From: Piscicola geometra
Lineage: Eukaryota; Annelida; Clitellata; Hirudinida; Piscicolidae
Direction of reading: 5' to 3'
NCBI GenBank assembly: GCA_943735955.1
Contig: OX030968.1
Location: 4,736,704 to 4,800,703, forward strand
Length of the DNA: 64,000 nucleotides
Part shown: positions 10,750 through 22,563 of the stretch, piece after piece
How positions within the stretch are numbered: the stretch's first letter is position 1
Layout of the letters: each line of letters begins with the position of its first letter
The notes under the pieces: generated by a model
Databases searched by the model: none
The model's input: the letters and a program-made list of their open reading frames with translations, nothing else
Told to the model about the DNA's origin: nothing
Position numbers and translations under genes: made by a program

Positions 10750-12490
10750 CAGGTCTTCTACAATGTATCTCTCCATTTGTCGCTCCATCCTGCTCCCTCC
10801 ATTAGAGAGCTTACTATGTGAGGCAATAAAATAAAATTGTTATTATAAGATATTAGAGCTTTGTGAACTGCATCCTTTTTCAGAGGCTGTCCAAATACGT
10901 CTTCTTTCATTGTGGTTATGCTTTCTGGATGCTTTTGAATTTCCGCAATCTTCTTTACAGCGTGCTGGAATGCTGGTGCTTCTATTATGGAATTAACGGA
11001 TTGATTAAATAAAAGAAAAAAAATATGATAGAAAAAGTATTCCAATCTTTACCATCTCGAGATTGGAGAGGTTGTGATAGTTCCCATAAACAAGGATCAT
11101 CCAAGGCCCTGTCAGGATTTTCCCAACCAAACCAAGGGCCTGCAGTTGCACCATTGTCCTTGGTTCGTTGAGTCCCTCCCACAGGGCTTTGGTCACACCA
11201 TTCTTGGTGTAACTGCTGATACGAAGAAATTACAAATGGTTTTAAAAAAAGTACAGTAAATTTATGTAATTATTAAACAATGAATCTTACAATATACTTG
11301 ATAAGGAATCCATGTAACAATTCTCTGTGCTGGATGGCGACGCCTGCCATGTGGAAGGGGAGGTGCAGGCGGTTGCCGACGTAGCGTAAAAAGATCCCTG
11401 GAACGACTTTGTTTGCTGTCAGATATGCCCTGAACGCTCCTGGTTCACCTTTAAAGCTGTGTCTGAAAAAGAAAAAAAATCTATAATTCTGGGACATTTA
11501 TAAATCAATACACAAATCATTTTAATCATTGGAACTTAATAGATATATAAAGATAATTATAATCACATGAGTTTTGATAAGTTGTACAGAGAAGAAACTG
11601 CTGTGCCATCCTTGCCTGTGAATCCTTGAATACCTGTGAATTGATCAAAAACGGCAAGCCGTTTTCTGGACTCACCAGCAATGGTTGAGGATGGGTGCTA
11701 TGAGGGATCTGAATTTTCTGCTGGTGTGTGATGATGTGTGTTTCTTGTACTCCTCGCTGGTCTTGCGAATGATTACTTCTTTGTTATGTTTGTTGTGTGT
11801 GTGTAGATTCTGGAGTAATGTGGTGATGAGGGAGTTGTTGCAGCGTATTGTGTGGGTCCTAATGTCTAGAAGAAATTGTCATGTGAGGTTTTTTATAGTG
11901 TCATCGTTTTTGTGGTTGATTATTGATATTGAATCTGAGATTGTGGACAATCCTTTCTCGTAGGATAAGGGATTGTTCCGGGTGACATTTTATTTCTGTC
12001 TTATTGTTTTGATGAGGAGGTATATTGAATAGGATTCAGCTGTGTCATTGGTGATTGTGTCTTCTGGTTTGTAGTTGGTGGGTTTAGGTGGTCTTGGGCT
12101 GTATGATTTTGTTCTGGATTGGTTGAATGAGTTGCGTCTGTGTGATGTTTTCTGTGATGGTGTGTGTGTGTGAGTGATGGTGGGTGTGGTTGGGTGGTTA
12201 TTGTAGCAGAGCTCATCTTTGGTTTGGTTGTGTATTATTGGTAGTTGGCTAGACAGGGGTATGCCTCGATGTGTATTGGTGGGTGTGTGGATTGTGTGCA
12301 GGGTGAGGGGTATGGTCTTGGAACAGCGTACGGGCTATTGTTAAGGCTGGTGAAGGATGTTGGTGAGTTGATCTGCTGCTTGATGGGGTCAGGTCAATCG
12401 ACTCGAGGGTCGTCTCTTTGTTGACAGGTCCATTCTGTGAGTGTAAAAAGAATAGTGCTCGTTCTTCCTTGCAAGGATTTATGGTCTGCG
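10750..12490 (-). pseudogene. hAT-like transposase remnant, copy i
   Basis: Minus-strand exon-like blocks in order: a His/Thr/Pro-rich 5' region (12490-12000); a block near 11690-11580 reading SSTIAGESRKRLAVFDQFTG; SFKGEPGAFRAYLTANKVVPG...YVGNRLHLPFHMAGVA (11470-11290); TKALWEGLNEPRTMVQLQAL then GLVGKILTGPW (11200-11050); and IIEAPAFQHAVKKIAEIQKH...MKEDVFGQPLKKDAVHKALI (10990-10760). GT/AG borders separate the blocks. The motif order resembles hAT-superfamily-like transposases known from animal genomes, but the assignment is from memory of motifs only. Frameshifts and stops make this copy non-functional. Confidence 0.5.
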
Positions 12491-12610
12491 GACTGCTGCT
12501 TTCCACACAGTGCCTTCCATCCAGGTACTGCGGAAGTAGTTCAGACACACTCGTTCATTTGAGTGACTTTATCTCATCGAAATCTACGTACGAGAAATAT
12601 TCTTCAATTT
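12490..12610 (-). pseudogene. Junction between MULE A fragment and hAT-like block
   Basis: The minus strand reads a MULE A segment (tgaactacttccgcagtacc, i.e. NYFRSTWMEG-type) that stops being MULE-like just after ccgcagacc and continues into the hAT-like 5' region. The same junction occurs at 54475-54600 and, slightly different, at 30145-30245, so the fusion predates the duplications. Confidence 0.5.
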
Positions 12611-13022
12611 TTTTCCCATTTTTATGAATTGGAAATACTACAAATAAATGAAATTAATTTTTTTAAATTGATTTTTTTTTCTTTTTTTTACGCCACTTGA
12701 AATTTCAACATTGGAATGTACCAATGGTACATTGTACCATACAGGGAATTTACCTTCAATAAAAACGTGAGAAAAGGGTTACATTTCAATATAATATGTT
12801 TTTTATTCTCACACAATTAACATATAATATATATGAATGGAATTTATTTGTTTAAAATAAAAATTAATAAATTCTCGATTTTTTTAGCAACATAAAAAGA
12901 AAAAAAGAAAAAAGTTTAATAAATGTGACAAAAATCTCTGAAATTAAATACGAATAGAAAACACTACAAATAAGTGTAATCAATTAAAAAAATATTACAT
13001 TTATTTTTTTTCCTATTTTTTA

Positions 13023-13610
13023 CGCACTAACAATAACAAAACTAGCAATGATTCTTTGATGTTTATATTTGAATGGTTTCGGCTGCTGCTGCAATAATGT
13101 ATGCTGCATTTCTGTCACGTAGTTTTGACAAACATGGACCTATTTCATTAAATCCTTGTATTATTATTTAATTACTTTCTTCCTAATTTTCTGCCACAAC
13201 TTGTATTCTCATAATTGCAATTTGTCGTATCATTATCAGTATCGTGATTTGGGATTTTTTGTGCTCCACATTAATAGTATTGTATAAGACAAAAACTTTT
13301 CATAAAGTTTATTTTTTAAACATTTAAAACATCTTTTATTAAACTAATTAATATTTATATAATGGCAATATTTTTCAGATATATCACTTCTTTAGAGTAG
13401 AAGATTGTTTTATCATCATTTTCATTTCAAATATTCAATAAAATAGACTTAATTCATTATCATCGTAGATTACTAACAAAATAATATGATAATCTTTTTC
13501 AGATACAATACTTTTTCTGCATAGAAGATTCATGTTGACATAATCATAGAATTGCATTATAAACACCTTCAAAAAAATCTAATAAAAAGAATATATTAAT
13601 TTTAATCAAC
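13023..13610. other. Non-coding interior of MULE A1
   Basis: AT-rich with no ORF. It is almost identical to 55020-55610 in A2. A ctgctgctgcaataatgtat stretch at about 13085 is the only GC-containing landmark. Confidence 0.4.
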
Positions 13611-13900
13611 TAAATTTTTATTTTAGTTAACTAATTATTTCAGTTAACTAATTATTTTAGTTAACTAATTATTTTACTTAACTAATTATTTTACTTAACT
13701 AATTATTTTAGTTAACTAATTATTTTAGTTAACTAATTATTTTAGTTAACTAATTATTTTAGTTAACTAATTATTTTAGTTAACTAATTATTTTAGTTAA
13801 CTAATTATTTTAGTTAACTGATGTTTATTTTAGTTAACTGATGTTTATTTTAGTTAACTGATGTTTATTTTAGTTAACTGATGTTTATTTTAGTTAAATA
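13611..13900. repeat. Minisatellite, unit attattttagttaacta (17 bp)
   Basis: About a dozen 17 bp units containing gttaac (some with acttaac) are followed by four or five longer units with tgatgtttattttagttaac. The same array in MULE A2 (55611-56155) has about 30 of the 17 bp units and only one long unit, so copy number changed after the duplication. Confidence 0.9.
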
Positions 13901-14239
13901 ATTATTGATTTTAATTAAGTATTTGTTTTAATTATTTTTATTAACTACTTTTTTATTTTAATAAACTCATTATTCAATTTTTTTAAATTTTTAATATATT
14001 GTTTATAGTTTAGGGAGTTAAAACCACGCAGATCTTTTGACCTCTATAATGGTTATAAAAAAAAAATATTAATAATAAAATAAATAAATAAAATTAAAAT
14101 TAAAAAACAACATATATATCTAATAATAATTATTATATTTAAAAAATTATTTATTTATGTTTATGTTTATATTTTTCAATGAAGGACACGGTTTCATGTT
14201 TTTTTTATTAAAAGTATAAAAAAAATTTTAATAGCAAAA
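13901..14239. other. AT-rich interior of MULE A1
   Basis: Low-complexity T/A-rich DNA with no ORF. It lies downstream of the C2H2 ORF on the minus strand. Confidence 0.35.
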
Positions 14240-14512
14240 TTAAAAGTGTGTATTTTTATGTGATTTAAGATTACTTGCATCCGTACATTTATAGTTGCAT
14301 AGGTTGCAACTATAGGGTTTCAACCCTGAGTGTATTCTTTGGTGCTTTGTGAAATTGGTGCGATTGTTAGTCACATAGCTGCACTCTTTGCAATGGTGAC
14401 GTTTCTTTATTTCACTCTTACCTAAAATGTATCTTAATCTCAATTCCTGTAAAAAACGGTGTTTACTATACATCCCATAATTATCCTCATCAAATATACA
14501 CACAAAATTCAT
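14240..14512 (-). CDS. Two-finger C2H2 zinc-finger ORF inside MULE A1
   Basis: A 90-codon frame starts at ATG 14512. After about 38 residues without a motif come two adjacent C2H2 fingers: CKECSYVTNNRTNFTKHQRIH, a linker close to the classic TGEKP type (SGLKPYS), then CNLCNYKCTDASNLKSHKNTH. It follows the transposase (stop at 14768) on the same strand and keeps an intact frame in both element copies; the A2 copy at 56499-56771 differs at four residues, none of them a zinc ligand. It could be a second element gene, an alternative 3' exon of the transposase, or a captured host exon. Two fingers allow DNA or RNA binding; the target is unknown. Confidence 0.65.
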   Translation of the reverse strand: MNFVCIFDEDNYGMYSKHRFLQELRLRYILGKSEIKKRHHCKECSYVTNNRTNFTKHQRIHSGLKPYSCNLCNYKCTDASNLKSHKNTHF

Positions 14513-14767
14513 AATAAATACAAATAATCTGGCTTATGAGCATGTCAACGACCTGTTGTACCTATTTGGAATGAAATGGTGAATAGGATTAGCTTAATTT
14601 AATATTCAATAGATTTCTACTTGATACTTTTTAAATACCAATGTTTAAAAATTAATTTTTAGTTATTAACAATTATTTTAAAGCTAATCAGTTCTTTATT
14701 TATTTTTTATCATAAAAATATAGCATAACCTGGTTTGTAGACAGTTTTTGGAGATTGAAAATTAGGC
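14513..14767. other. Spacer between C2H2 ORF and transposase stop
   Basis: AT-rich, with no ORF. It may contain the transposase 3' UTR and poly(A) signal. Confidence 0.3.
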
Positions 14768-17582
14768 CTAGCACAGTCTCAAGCACACATTCAATAAATG
14801 CCTCGAAGAAATTTGGCCCTCATTAAACATTTTCCAGGCGGTATATAACTTCTTCTGCCAGTCTTTCGTCTCACGAATCTGCCTTCTCATTAACTTATCG
14901 GCCAAAATGAGGCGGCACTGGTGCCTGAGACCATGTGCCTCATTGAAAAGAAGGCCCACAAGACGGTAAAATGGCAGACTCGTATATCGGGCAGATTTGT
15001 TGATTCGATTGTGCCATCCTTCGACATCATTGTTTGTGCGAACCGATCGGCCAAATACCGACCAGTTGCGCACCTTCCACACAGAACCATCCATCCAGGT
15101 TCTGCGGAAATAATCCAGGAACGCTGTCAGTTTTTCACTGGAGTTCTTGGAAACAATTCTCTCAAAGGATGGCCGGATATCGATCTCCGGAATTAAGGGT
15201 AAAGAGATTACCTGCCGAATAATTTTGTAAATGGAACCATTTCTTGCGTAGGCTGTTCTAAGACCTAATTTCTTAACTTTCCTCCAAAGAGCTTGACTGT
15301 AGTGGAAGTAGCATTTTTTCGTGCCGGATCCAGGGAAGATCGTCCTGTGGGCCTTCCACAAGGCCACTTCAAAGTCCACCACTGCTGTATCCATCTGAAT
15401 GGCTGGTCCCAGCAGATCCCGCACCTTCTGTAGTACCTATGTCCTAAGAATATAGGCTTTTAGTGTTGTTTATTCAGTAACTTGAATTTCAAAATTCGGA
15501 ATAAACTTTGGTATTTACCACTCTGTAGTCCTGTGAGGTTCTTTTGCTCTTCAGGACGTATAACAGAGGCACCTGCTTCACCTTTTTTCCAAATCTAAAA
15601 TGTTATAACAACAATTATGAAATAGAAATAAAATAAATTGAATATTATTATAGAACAAATATATTTAGAGCAAACCAAAATGCAACTTACTTAAGAAATC
15701 CGTGAATAGTAAAGAGTTGGAGGAATAGCTTCGTGACTACTTTAAAAGTACCGTCAAGATACCATGTCCTCATCTTCCTCAGCCTCTCCATGTTCTTTCG
15801 AGTCGCAAAGAGGTAGTGCGCGTTTGAGCCATACGTCACACTACCTCTGTAAAATGGCTCTTGGAACGTCCTTTCGAAAAAGCTGGCATCAACCTGAATA
15901 AGTAAAAAAGATCAGTAGAAAAGTGTCATAGGCGCTTACAGCTTAAATGTGAGAATAATCTCACAGTAAAGGGAGTGCTGGATGGTTCTTTTGGCCACAT
16001 GCGCCTCCTGTGGTAGTTGGCAATTTGAGACAAGTTGATCTCACTAATTGCTGTGCAGGTTGGCTGCTCCCCCAAGGGAAACCTCTGCCCAGCATCTCTG
16101 ACGATGGTCTGGGCAGTGTCCAGGAACCGTTCTTGAGCAGCCGACTTTATCTGGTTTTATGAGAAAGTTAAACTGGCATAAATAAATTCCGTGAAATTGC
16201 AATGGCAAATATTTATATATTACTTTTTTCTGAAGAATAGTGGTTAAAAGGCCCGGTTTTGAAGCATGATTCCGTGCTTTTTTGCTTTATCCTTGCTGGG
16301 AAAATTCTACCCTTTGTTCGCACGCTGCATCGCCACAGCACACCATACTGGTACCTTTGTTAGAGGTGTGGAAGGAATGAATTATCTCGAAATACAAAAA
16401 TAAAAAATAATTTCAAAGCGTTATCTCACTGTTGGCCACGGGTGAAGGAATATCCTTCGCTTGACACAAAGATTTCCGTTCCTAATTGTGAGCTACCTTG
16501 AACCACGGTGAAAGTAGGCGGTTGGTAAGGGACAAAATCATCTTCATTAACATGTTCTTCACTGATGTCACAGAATTAAAAAAAATATTAAGTGATAGGC
16601 AACGAAAAATTATATTAATAATTTCGATTAGTAAAATGAATAACTTACGACTCCTCGTCTATGAATCTAGTTTCCTCCATTCGAGATGGACCCGGTAAAA
16701 GCCTATCATCATCATAATCAATATCAGCTTCATCATCACCATCACTGTAGAGTTAAACTCATTTACAACAAGTGCAATTTAATTTAAATAAATATAACTA
16801 ATTACTAACTTCTCTTCCTCCATTCGAGATGGACTAAGAAGAGGTCCTGCATCAGCTTCATCTACATCAACCTCATCATCACTGATGAGACTATAAAAAG
16901 AGTTATAAAAAAATAATTGGATTATTTAAAAAAATTAGATATTTAATTATTTATTTTAGTTTGAGATTGTTTGAAAATAATAATTGATAAATATCATTAT
17001 ATTATAAACTCTTATCATCCTCCTGATCACTGATAACACTGAAAAATAAATAAATTAAAGAATTTTTATATTATTCTTTTACAATATGCGGTTATTATTA
17101 TCCTTCTAAAAGATGTTTTTTATAATAATTAATTTTGAATAATAATTATTTTACAAAATGCGATTAATAATTTTGCATTTAAAAGGGTATGCATTGAATT
17201 CGGCAATCCACGATTATTTCACGATTTCATATTCAATTATTACATTTTGAGATTAAAATTGCATAAGCAAATTTAATTAATTTATCCTTACATCGGTTTT
17301 GAAAAAGAGCGAGTTAGGTTGAGGAGTCAGTTTTGCACAAGGAAAAATTGGATAAACAATAAAGGAAAGGTAATTGATATAAATATATTACTCACATTAG
17401 TTTTTCTGCACAGCTCGTGCAGATGAAGTGCAGTTTGGCTAATCCTTTAACTGCTTTGTTATATAATTGTCTTATTATACCTGTGTGGCCACAACTTAAG
17501 TGTTGCCAGCCTTCACAGGCGTCACAGCTAACGGCGATCGCCTTGCTGGAAACCACCTTTTACACCTAATACATTGAGACAT
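14768..17582 (-). pseudogene. MULE A1 transposase gene, ten exons, PHD-like finger, one frameshift
   Basis: Exons read from GT/AG borders on the minus strand: 17582-17396, 17038-17010, 16890-16810, 16744-16649, 16561-16430, 16354-16224, 16150-15965, 15893-15691, 15594-15519, 15427-14768. Exon 1 encodes a PHD-like zinc finger (MSQCIRCK, then CDACEGWQHLSCG, then FICTSC). Exons 2-4 are acidic. Exons 5-6 form a FLYWCH finger (SSEGYSF...WRCSV) that lacks the usual second Cys (FPARIKQ in place of CPAVIKQ). Exon 8 holds the first catalytic Asp (WYLDGTFKVV). Exon 10 holds the second (AVVDFEVALW), the C-x2-H block (CYFHYSQALW) and the Glu (RTNNDVEGWH). Exons of 186, 203 and 76 nt are the same size as in MULE-D. 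Exon 1 is one base short: restoring one base both rejoins the PHD frame and makes all exon phases agree. So the copy looks disabled by a single-base deletion. Confidence 0.75.
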
Positions 17583-17761
17583 TTTAAAAAAGTGAATACA
17601 AAATCACAAAACTCGAAGAGACCGAACACAACTGGTCATTTCTGTTAAATAGACAATTTCTTCAGTGTTTGAATGGCATACCTATTTTGAAAAGACACAC
17701 TTTTTAGTGGCTAGTTTCTCCAGTGGGCGGGTTGGGGCTAACAACACATTTTGCTAATACA

Positions 17762-17840
17762 CACTGACCCCTATTGTGATAACCATAAACTGACACTAGG
17801 TTGATTGAAGGGAATTTAAACACAGCCTACTAATTGTTTT
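17762..17840. repeat. Short dispersed repeat shared with 28062-28130
   Basis: The stretch starting aaccataaactgacactagg is nearly identical to 28062-28130, where it abuts a truncated MULE A fragment. No coding content. Confidence 0.6.
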
Positions 17841-17854
17841 ATGACATTTTGATA

Positions 17855-17948
17855 TTAATAATAGTAGTAGTAGTATTAGTAGTAGTAGTAGTAGCAGCAG
17901 TAGTAATAGTAGCTGTAGTAGCAGCAGCAGTAGTATTAGTTGTACTAG
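17855..17948. repeat. TAG/CAG trinucleotide microsatellite
   Basis: About 30 imperfect units of tag with interspersed cag and tat. Confidence 0.9.
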
Positions 17949-18224
17949 TATTTTTCCATGTGCAAAGCTGACTCCTCAACCTAACTCGCTCTTTTGCAAA
18001 ACCCATGTAATGATAAATTAATTAAATTTGCTTATGCAATTTTAATCTCAAAACACAATAATTGAATATCAAATAGTGAAATAATCGTGGATTGCCGAAA
18101 CCAATGCAATTAATTTAAAAGATGCTTTACCTATATTATTCAGATGTCAATCAATTAATGTAGGAGGAGCTTAATTAAAAGATGCTTTAGCTAACTATAT
18201 TACAAATTGATACTTTTTTTTATA

Positions 18225-19100
18225 TTTTAAACAAATAAGTTTTATTCATATATGTTATATGCTAATTGTGTGAAAAAAATACAAATTTTAATGAAATTCA
18301 ACGATTTTATCTTATGTTTTTATTAAATGGTAGAATCCAATGTTGAAATTTCAAATTGCGTAAAAAAATAGGAAAAAAAATAAATTCATTATTTTTTTTA
18401 TTGATTACACTTATTTGTAGTGTTTTATATTCGTATTTAATTCTAGACATTTTGTCACATTTATTAAACTTTTTTCTTTTTTTCTTTTTATGTTGTTAAA
18501 AAAATCGAGAATTTTGTTTTTTCTTATTTTAAACAAATAAGTTCTATTCCTATATGTTATATACTAATTGTGTGAAAAACATACAAATTTTATTGAAATT
18601 CAAAGATTTTATCTCATGTTTTTATTAAGTGGTAGAATCCAATGTTGAAATTTCAAAGTGCGTAAAAAAATTTTTACAAAATAAATTCAATGTTTTTTTA
18701 TTGATTACACTTATTTGTAGTTTTTTCTATTCGTATTTAATTTATGACATTTTTGTCACATTTATTAAACTTTTTTCTTTTTTTCTTTTTATGTTGCTAA
18801 AAAAATCGAGAATTTATTATTATTTTTTTAAAACAAATAAATTCCATTCATATATATTATATGCTACTTATGTGAAATAAAAAACAAATTATATTGAAAT
18901 TTAACCATTTTATCTCACGTTTTTATTAGAAGGTAAATTCCCTGTATGGTACATTCCAATGTTGAAATTTCATGTAGCGTAAAAAAATAGAAAAAAAAAT
19001 TCAATTTTTTAAAAATTATTTTCGTTTATTTGTAGTGTTTCCTATTCGTAAAAATAAAAATAATAAAAATTCTTGAGGTAAATTCCCCGTATGGTAGATT
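18225..19100. repeat. Three tandem ~290 bp units at the right end of MULE A1
   Basis: Each unit runs through aacaaataagttttattcat, ccaatgttgaaatttca, ttgattacacttatttgtag and ttttatgttgctaaaaaaatcgag. MULE A2 has two such units (about 57985-58560). The left end of A1 has one, in inverted orientation. Terminal unit number therefore varies between copies. Confidence 0.8.
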
Positions 19101-19500
19101 TCAAGTATGGTTGATTCCAACGCATACCATGTTGATTGGGTTAATTCTTGTTAGTGAATTGCGTCTGTATATCTATTGTGAATTATGGGTTTGTATTTAT
19201 GAATTATATGATTGTCTAAGGTTTGTAGGTAGATGTTTGCGAGTGCTGGGTGGTGCTGATGCCCATGGCACAGCTGTTAGCTTGTTGGTAGCTAGTATTT
19301 TGAAATTGTAAGAAGTTATTATTGAGTATTGAGTTTAGTAGGTCTATTATGAGTGGGTCTGGGCGGTTGGGGTGGGGATTGATGGAAAGAGTACGCTTAA
19401 TTGTGGCTTTTTTTTATACAAAATCTTAGCATAACTTCTCCTAACATTGTAGGTCTCATCAACCATTATTACGTCAGAAAATCTTCATCTTAATCATCAC
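19101..19500. repeat. Dispersed repeat relic
   Basis: Matches parts of 7300-7640 (gcgagtgctgggtggtgctgatgccca; gatggaaagagtacg). The end near 19470 (tcatcaaccattattacgtc) is also at 7630, so this is a decayed MULE-B/hAT-associated segment. Confidence 0.5.
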
Positions 19501-19572
19501 CATCATTCCTAATACAGCACCATCATTCCTAATACAGCATCATCATTCCTAATACAGCATCATCATTCCTAT
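19500..19572. repeat. Short tandem repeat, ~21 bp unit
   Basis: Four units of catcattcctaatacagca. Confidence 0.85.
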
Positions 19573-19980
19573 AAAGGCATCTTTCTGGATCTTTTTGGCG
19601 CTGCTTTAGAGGGTGAGAATGCAGTTTTAAACAAGCCATTAAACCTATTGTCTTTATAATTACCAACCTTTGACTTGATACCTTTTTCGGAACAATAAGC
19701 CCGTCACATATCTTTCAGCCCCAGATGGTCCGCCGCTAGTCCAAATGTACTTGAAGTTATTCTCACCACTCTTTCCACCACCGTTACGGTTTTGCACCCA
19801 AACTTTATACTGGAAATTGAATTCTGTCCTAGTAGCCCATTTTCTTCTGCCAGACCCACTTCATATTTTCTTAGGTTATAGGTTTTTAGTCTCGGACTAT
19901 ATGTTCTTAGCCTCTGTGGTTTGAATGTGTTTATTTTTGTTAGTGGGTTGCGTCTATATATCTATTGTAAATAATCATAA
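19573..19980 (-). pseudogene. Relic matching 10100-10310, plus repeat fragment
   Basis: 19640-19860 matches 10100-10310 (minus-strand GGKSGENNFKYIWTSGGP). 19870-19975 matches 7300-7370. Stops interrupt all frames. Confidence 0.45.
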
Positions 19981-20790
19981 CTTCTCCTAAAATTGTAGAT
20001 CTCATCAACCATTCTTATGTCAGAAAATCTTCTCAGCAGATTTATCTGATTAGTTGTTGTCCATGTGATTATAAAAAGCTTGTGATTTCGTTTGGAGACT
20101 CTGGCTTTGTAAATGATCTGCTATTAGTGTGGGATTCGCGCCGTTAGATAGCATCAATAGTGTCTGTTTCTCTAACAATCTTTTTGGTCGTCTTTCTGAG
20201 CTATAAATTGAAAATTCTTCACTTCCATGTGGATGGGTATGAAGCAAATTTTTTTTCCGGATTACATAGCTTTGAGCTTCTTTGTCATAAGCTACATATT
20301 TGGACATCTTGCATCCACCACGCTTATTAATATTCATTTTAATTCATCATTATTAGCATAATTGAAGCTTTAAGTTTTTTCTCCTGAGTCGATACGAACT
20401 GGATTAGAATTCAATCGACAAAAATCATTAATGGATTTTTCTATAGTTTCAATATTCTCATATCTGTTATTTAAAATATTCTCAATTTTTCCTAAATAGT
20501 CCTGGTAAAAATTCGGTTGTAATAACATTCCCACATTGGCTTTATAGAACTCTAACTCTTCCGAAGAGCCTGCTCCGTCGGACCTGAGCCATCTTTTCAG
20601 ATCTTGTATCGCGTGTTTTATGCACAGAAAAGAGGGTATTTTCGGAAAGTTATTTTTAAAACCATAACGTATACTTGTTTCATTATCTGTTACAAAAATA
20701 AGATTAACAGCTTTTTTGAATTCTGGTATTTCTTCTTTTATCATTTAAAAATAATGAATGGGTTTTTTGTAATTTCCTTTCATGTATCAA
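19980..20790 (-). pseudogene. MULE-B transposase fragment (N-terminal and middle)
   Basis: 20337-20050 reads CKMSKYVAYDKEAQSYVIRK, LHTHPHGSEEFSIYSSERRP and NGANPTLIADHLQSQSLQ, an N-terminal region before the catalytic core; the DGTYK block seen at 7615 is missing here. 20744-20370 reads FVTDNETSIRYGFKNNFPK, then FLCIKHAIQDLKRWLRSDG, the segment with the second catalytic acid and C-x2-H. On the minus strand the middle part precedes the N-terminal part, so the pieces have been rearranged or come from two copies. Confidence 0.7.
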
Positions 20791-20934
20791 AAATGCCAAC
20801 GGTAAAGAAGGCGATGATATGAATTTTTTTGATCTAAACGTCAAAACTAAATCCCGGAGTTTATACCTGCATGGATGTTATGGACTGGAGCAGAGCGGGT
20901 GTCCATTAACATCTCAGCTGAGGGGCAGGACAGG

Positions 20935-22563
20935 TCTTCTACAATGTATCTCCATTTGTCGCTCCATCCTGCTCCCCCATTAGAGAGCTTACTATGTGAG
21001 GCAATAAATTTAAATTGTTTTTATAAGATATTAGAGCTTTGTGAACTGCATCCTTTTTCAGAGGCTGTCCAAATACGTCTTCTTTCATTGTGGTAATGCT
21101 TTCTGGATGCTTTTGAATTTCCACAATCTTCCTTACAGCGTGCTGGAATGCTGGTGCCTCTATTATGGAATTCAATAAAAGAAACAAAATATGATAGAAA
21201 AAGTATTCCAATCCTTACCATCTCGAGATTGGATAGGTTGTGATAGTTCCCATAAACAAGGGTCATCTAAGGCCCTTTGAGGATTTTCCCAACCAAACCA
21301 CGGGCCTGCAGTTGCACCAATGTCTTTGGTTCGTTGAGTCTCTCCCACAGGGCCTTGGTCACATCATTCTTGGTGTAACTGCTGATACGAAAAAATTACA
21401 ATTGGTTTTAAAAAAGTACAGTAAATTTATGTAATTATTAAACAAAGAATCTTAAAATATACTTAATAAGGAATCCATGTAACAACTCTCTGTGCTGGAG
21501 GGCGACGCCTGCCATGTGAAAAAGGAGGTGCAGGCGGTTGCCGACGTAGCGTAGAGAGATCCCTGGAACGACTTTGTTTGCTGTCAGATAGGCCCTGAAC
21601 GCTCTTGGTTCACCTTTAAAGCTGTGTCTGAGAGAGAAAAAAATATCTATAATTCTGGGACATTTATAAATCAATATAAAAATCATTTTAATCATTGGAA
21701 CTTAATAGATATATAAAGATAATCATAATCCCCTGAGTTTTGATAAGTTGTACAGGAAAGAAACTGTTGTGCCATCCTTGCCCGTGAATCCTTGAATACC
21801 TGTGAATTGATCAAAAACGGCAAGCCGTTTTCTGGACTCACCAGCAATAGTTGAGGATGGGAGCTATGAGGGATCTGAATTTTCGGCTGGTGTGTCGTGA
21901 TGTGTGTTTCTTGTATTTCTTGCTGGTCTTGCGAATGATTACTTCTTTGTTATGTTTGTTGTGTGTGTGTAGATTCTGGAGTAATGTGGTGATGAGGGAG
22001 TTGGAGCGTATTGTGTGGGTCCTAATGTCTAGAAGGAATTGTCGTGTGAGGCTTTTTATAGTGTCATCGTTTTTGTGGTTGATTATTGATATTGAATCTG
22101 TGATTGTGGACAATCCCTTCTCGCAGGATAAGGGATTGTCCTGGGTGAAATTGTATTTCTGTCTTATTGTTTTTATGAGGAGGTATATGGAATAGGATTC
22201 GACTGTGTCATTGGTGGTTGTGCCTTCTGGTTTGTAGTTGGTGGGTTCAGGTGGTCTTGTGCTGTATGATTTTTTTCTGGATTGGTTGAATGAGTTGCGT
22301 CTGTGTGATGTGTCTTGTGAGGGTGGGTGTGTGTGTGAGTGATGGTGGGTGTGGTTGGGTGGTGATTGTAGCAGAGTTCTTTTTTGGTTTGGTTGTGTAT
22401 TATTGGTAGTCGAGTAGACAGGGGTATGCCTCAGTGTGTATTGGTGGGTGTGTGGAGTGTGTGCTGGGTGAGAGGTCTGGTCTTGGAACAGCGTACGGGC
22501 TCTTTTTGAGACTGGTGAAGGATGTTGGTGAGTTGATCTGCTGCTTGATGGGGTAAAATACAC
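20935..22563 (-). pseudogene. hAT-like transposase remnant, copy ii
   Basis: The longest version of the 5' region: a frame from 22563 to 21838, rich in His, Thr, Pro and Asn, with a basic middle and a C-terminal part reading KSLTRQFLLDIRTHTIRSNS. Downstream blocks follow as in copy i: 21690-21460 (GEPRAFRAYLTANKVVPG), 21400-21240 (KALWERLNEPKTLVQLQA), 21211-20939 (IIEAPAFQHAVRKIVEIQKH, MKEDVFGQPLKKDAVHKALI). GT/AG borders separate the blocks. Catalytic residues cannot be assigned by eye. The 22563 end abuts MULE A3 sequence. Confidence 0.5.

Larger units (their letters stand above)
17185..18120. repeat. Inverted repeat nested in MULE A1, flanking the PHD exon
   Basis: The left arm (about 17185-17352) and right arm (about 17945-18120) are complementary over about 165-175 bp, sharing gagcgagttaggttgaggag, gcataagcaaatttaattaa and ggcaatccacgattatttca. 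The 590 bp loop holds the PHD-like exon and a TAG microsatellite. In MULE A2 only the right arm remains (57722-57890), fused directly to the transposase last exon, as expected for a deletion ending at this repeat. Confidence 0.85.
12611..19100 (-). mobile_element. MULE A1: element with long inverted subterminal repeats
   Basis: The left arm at about 12640-13022 (gaaatttcaacattggaatg... and caacataaaaagaaaaaaag...) is matched in inverted orientation by three tandem units at about 18225-18520, 18527-18810 and 18815-19080. Between the arms lie a minisatellite, a C2H2 ORF, a ten-exon MULE transposase and a nested inverted repeat. The partner copy (MULE A2, about 54600-58660) has two units on the right. 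Exact termini and a target duplication could not be fixed, because a longer block around the element is duplicated too. Confidence 0.7.

Noticed and set aside
14890..15222. Overlapping frames on both strands over the MULE A1 last exon (same at 57149-57481)
   Set aside because: Shadows of the transposase coding frame.
21838..22563. 241-codon His/Thr/Pro-rich frame as an independent host gene
   Set aside because: Parallel, frame-broken copies exist at 12.0-12.5 and 53.7-54.5 kb, always joined to the hAT-like blocks; treated as element sequence.
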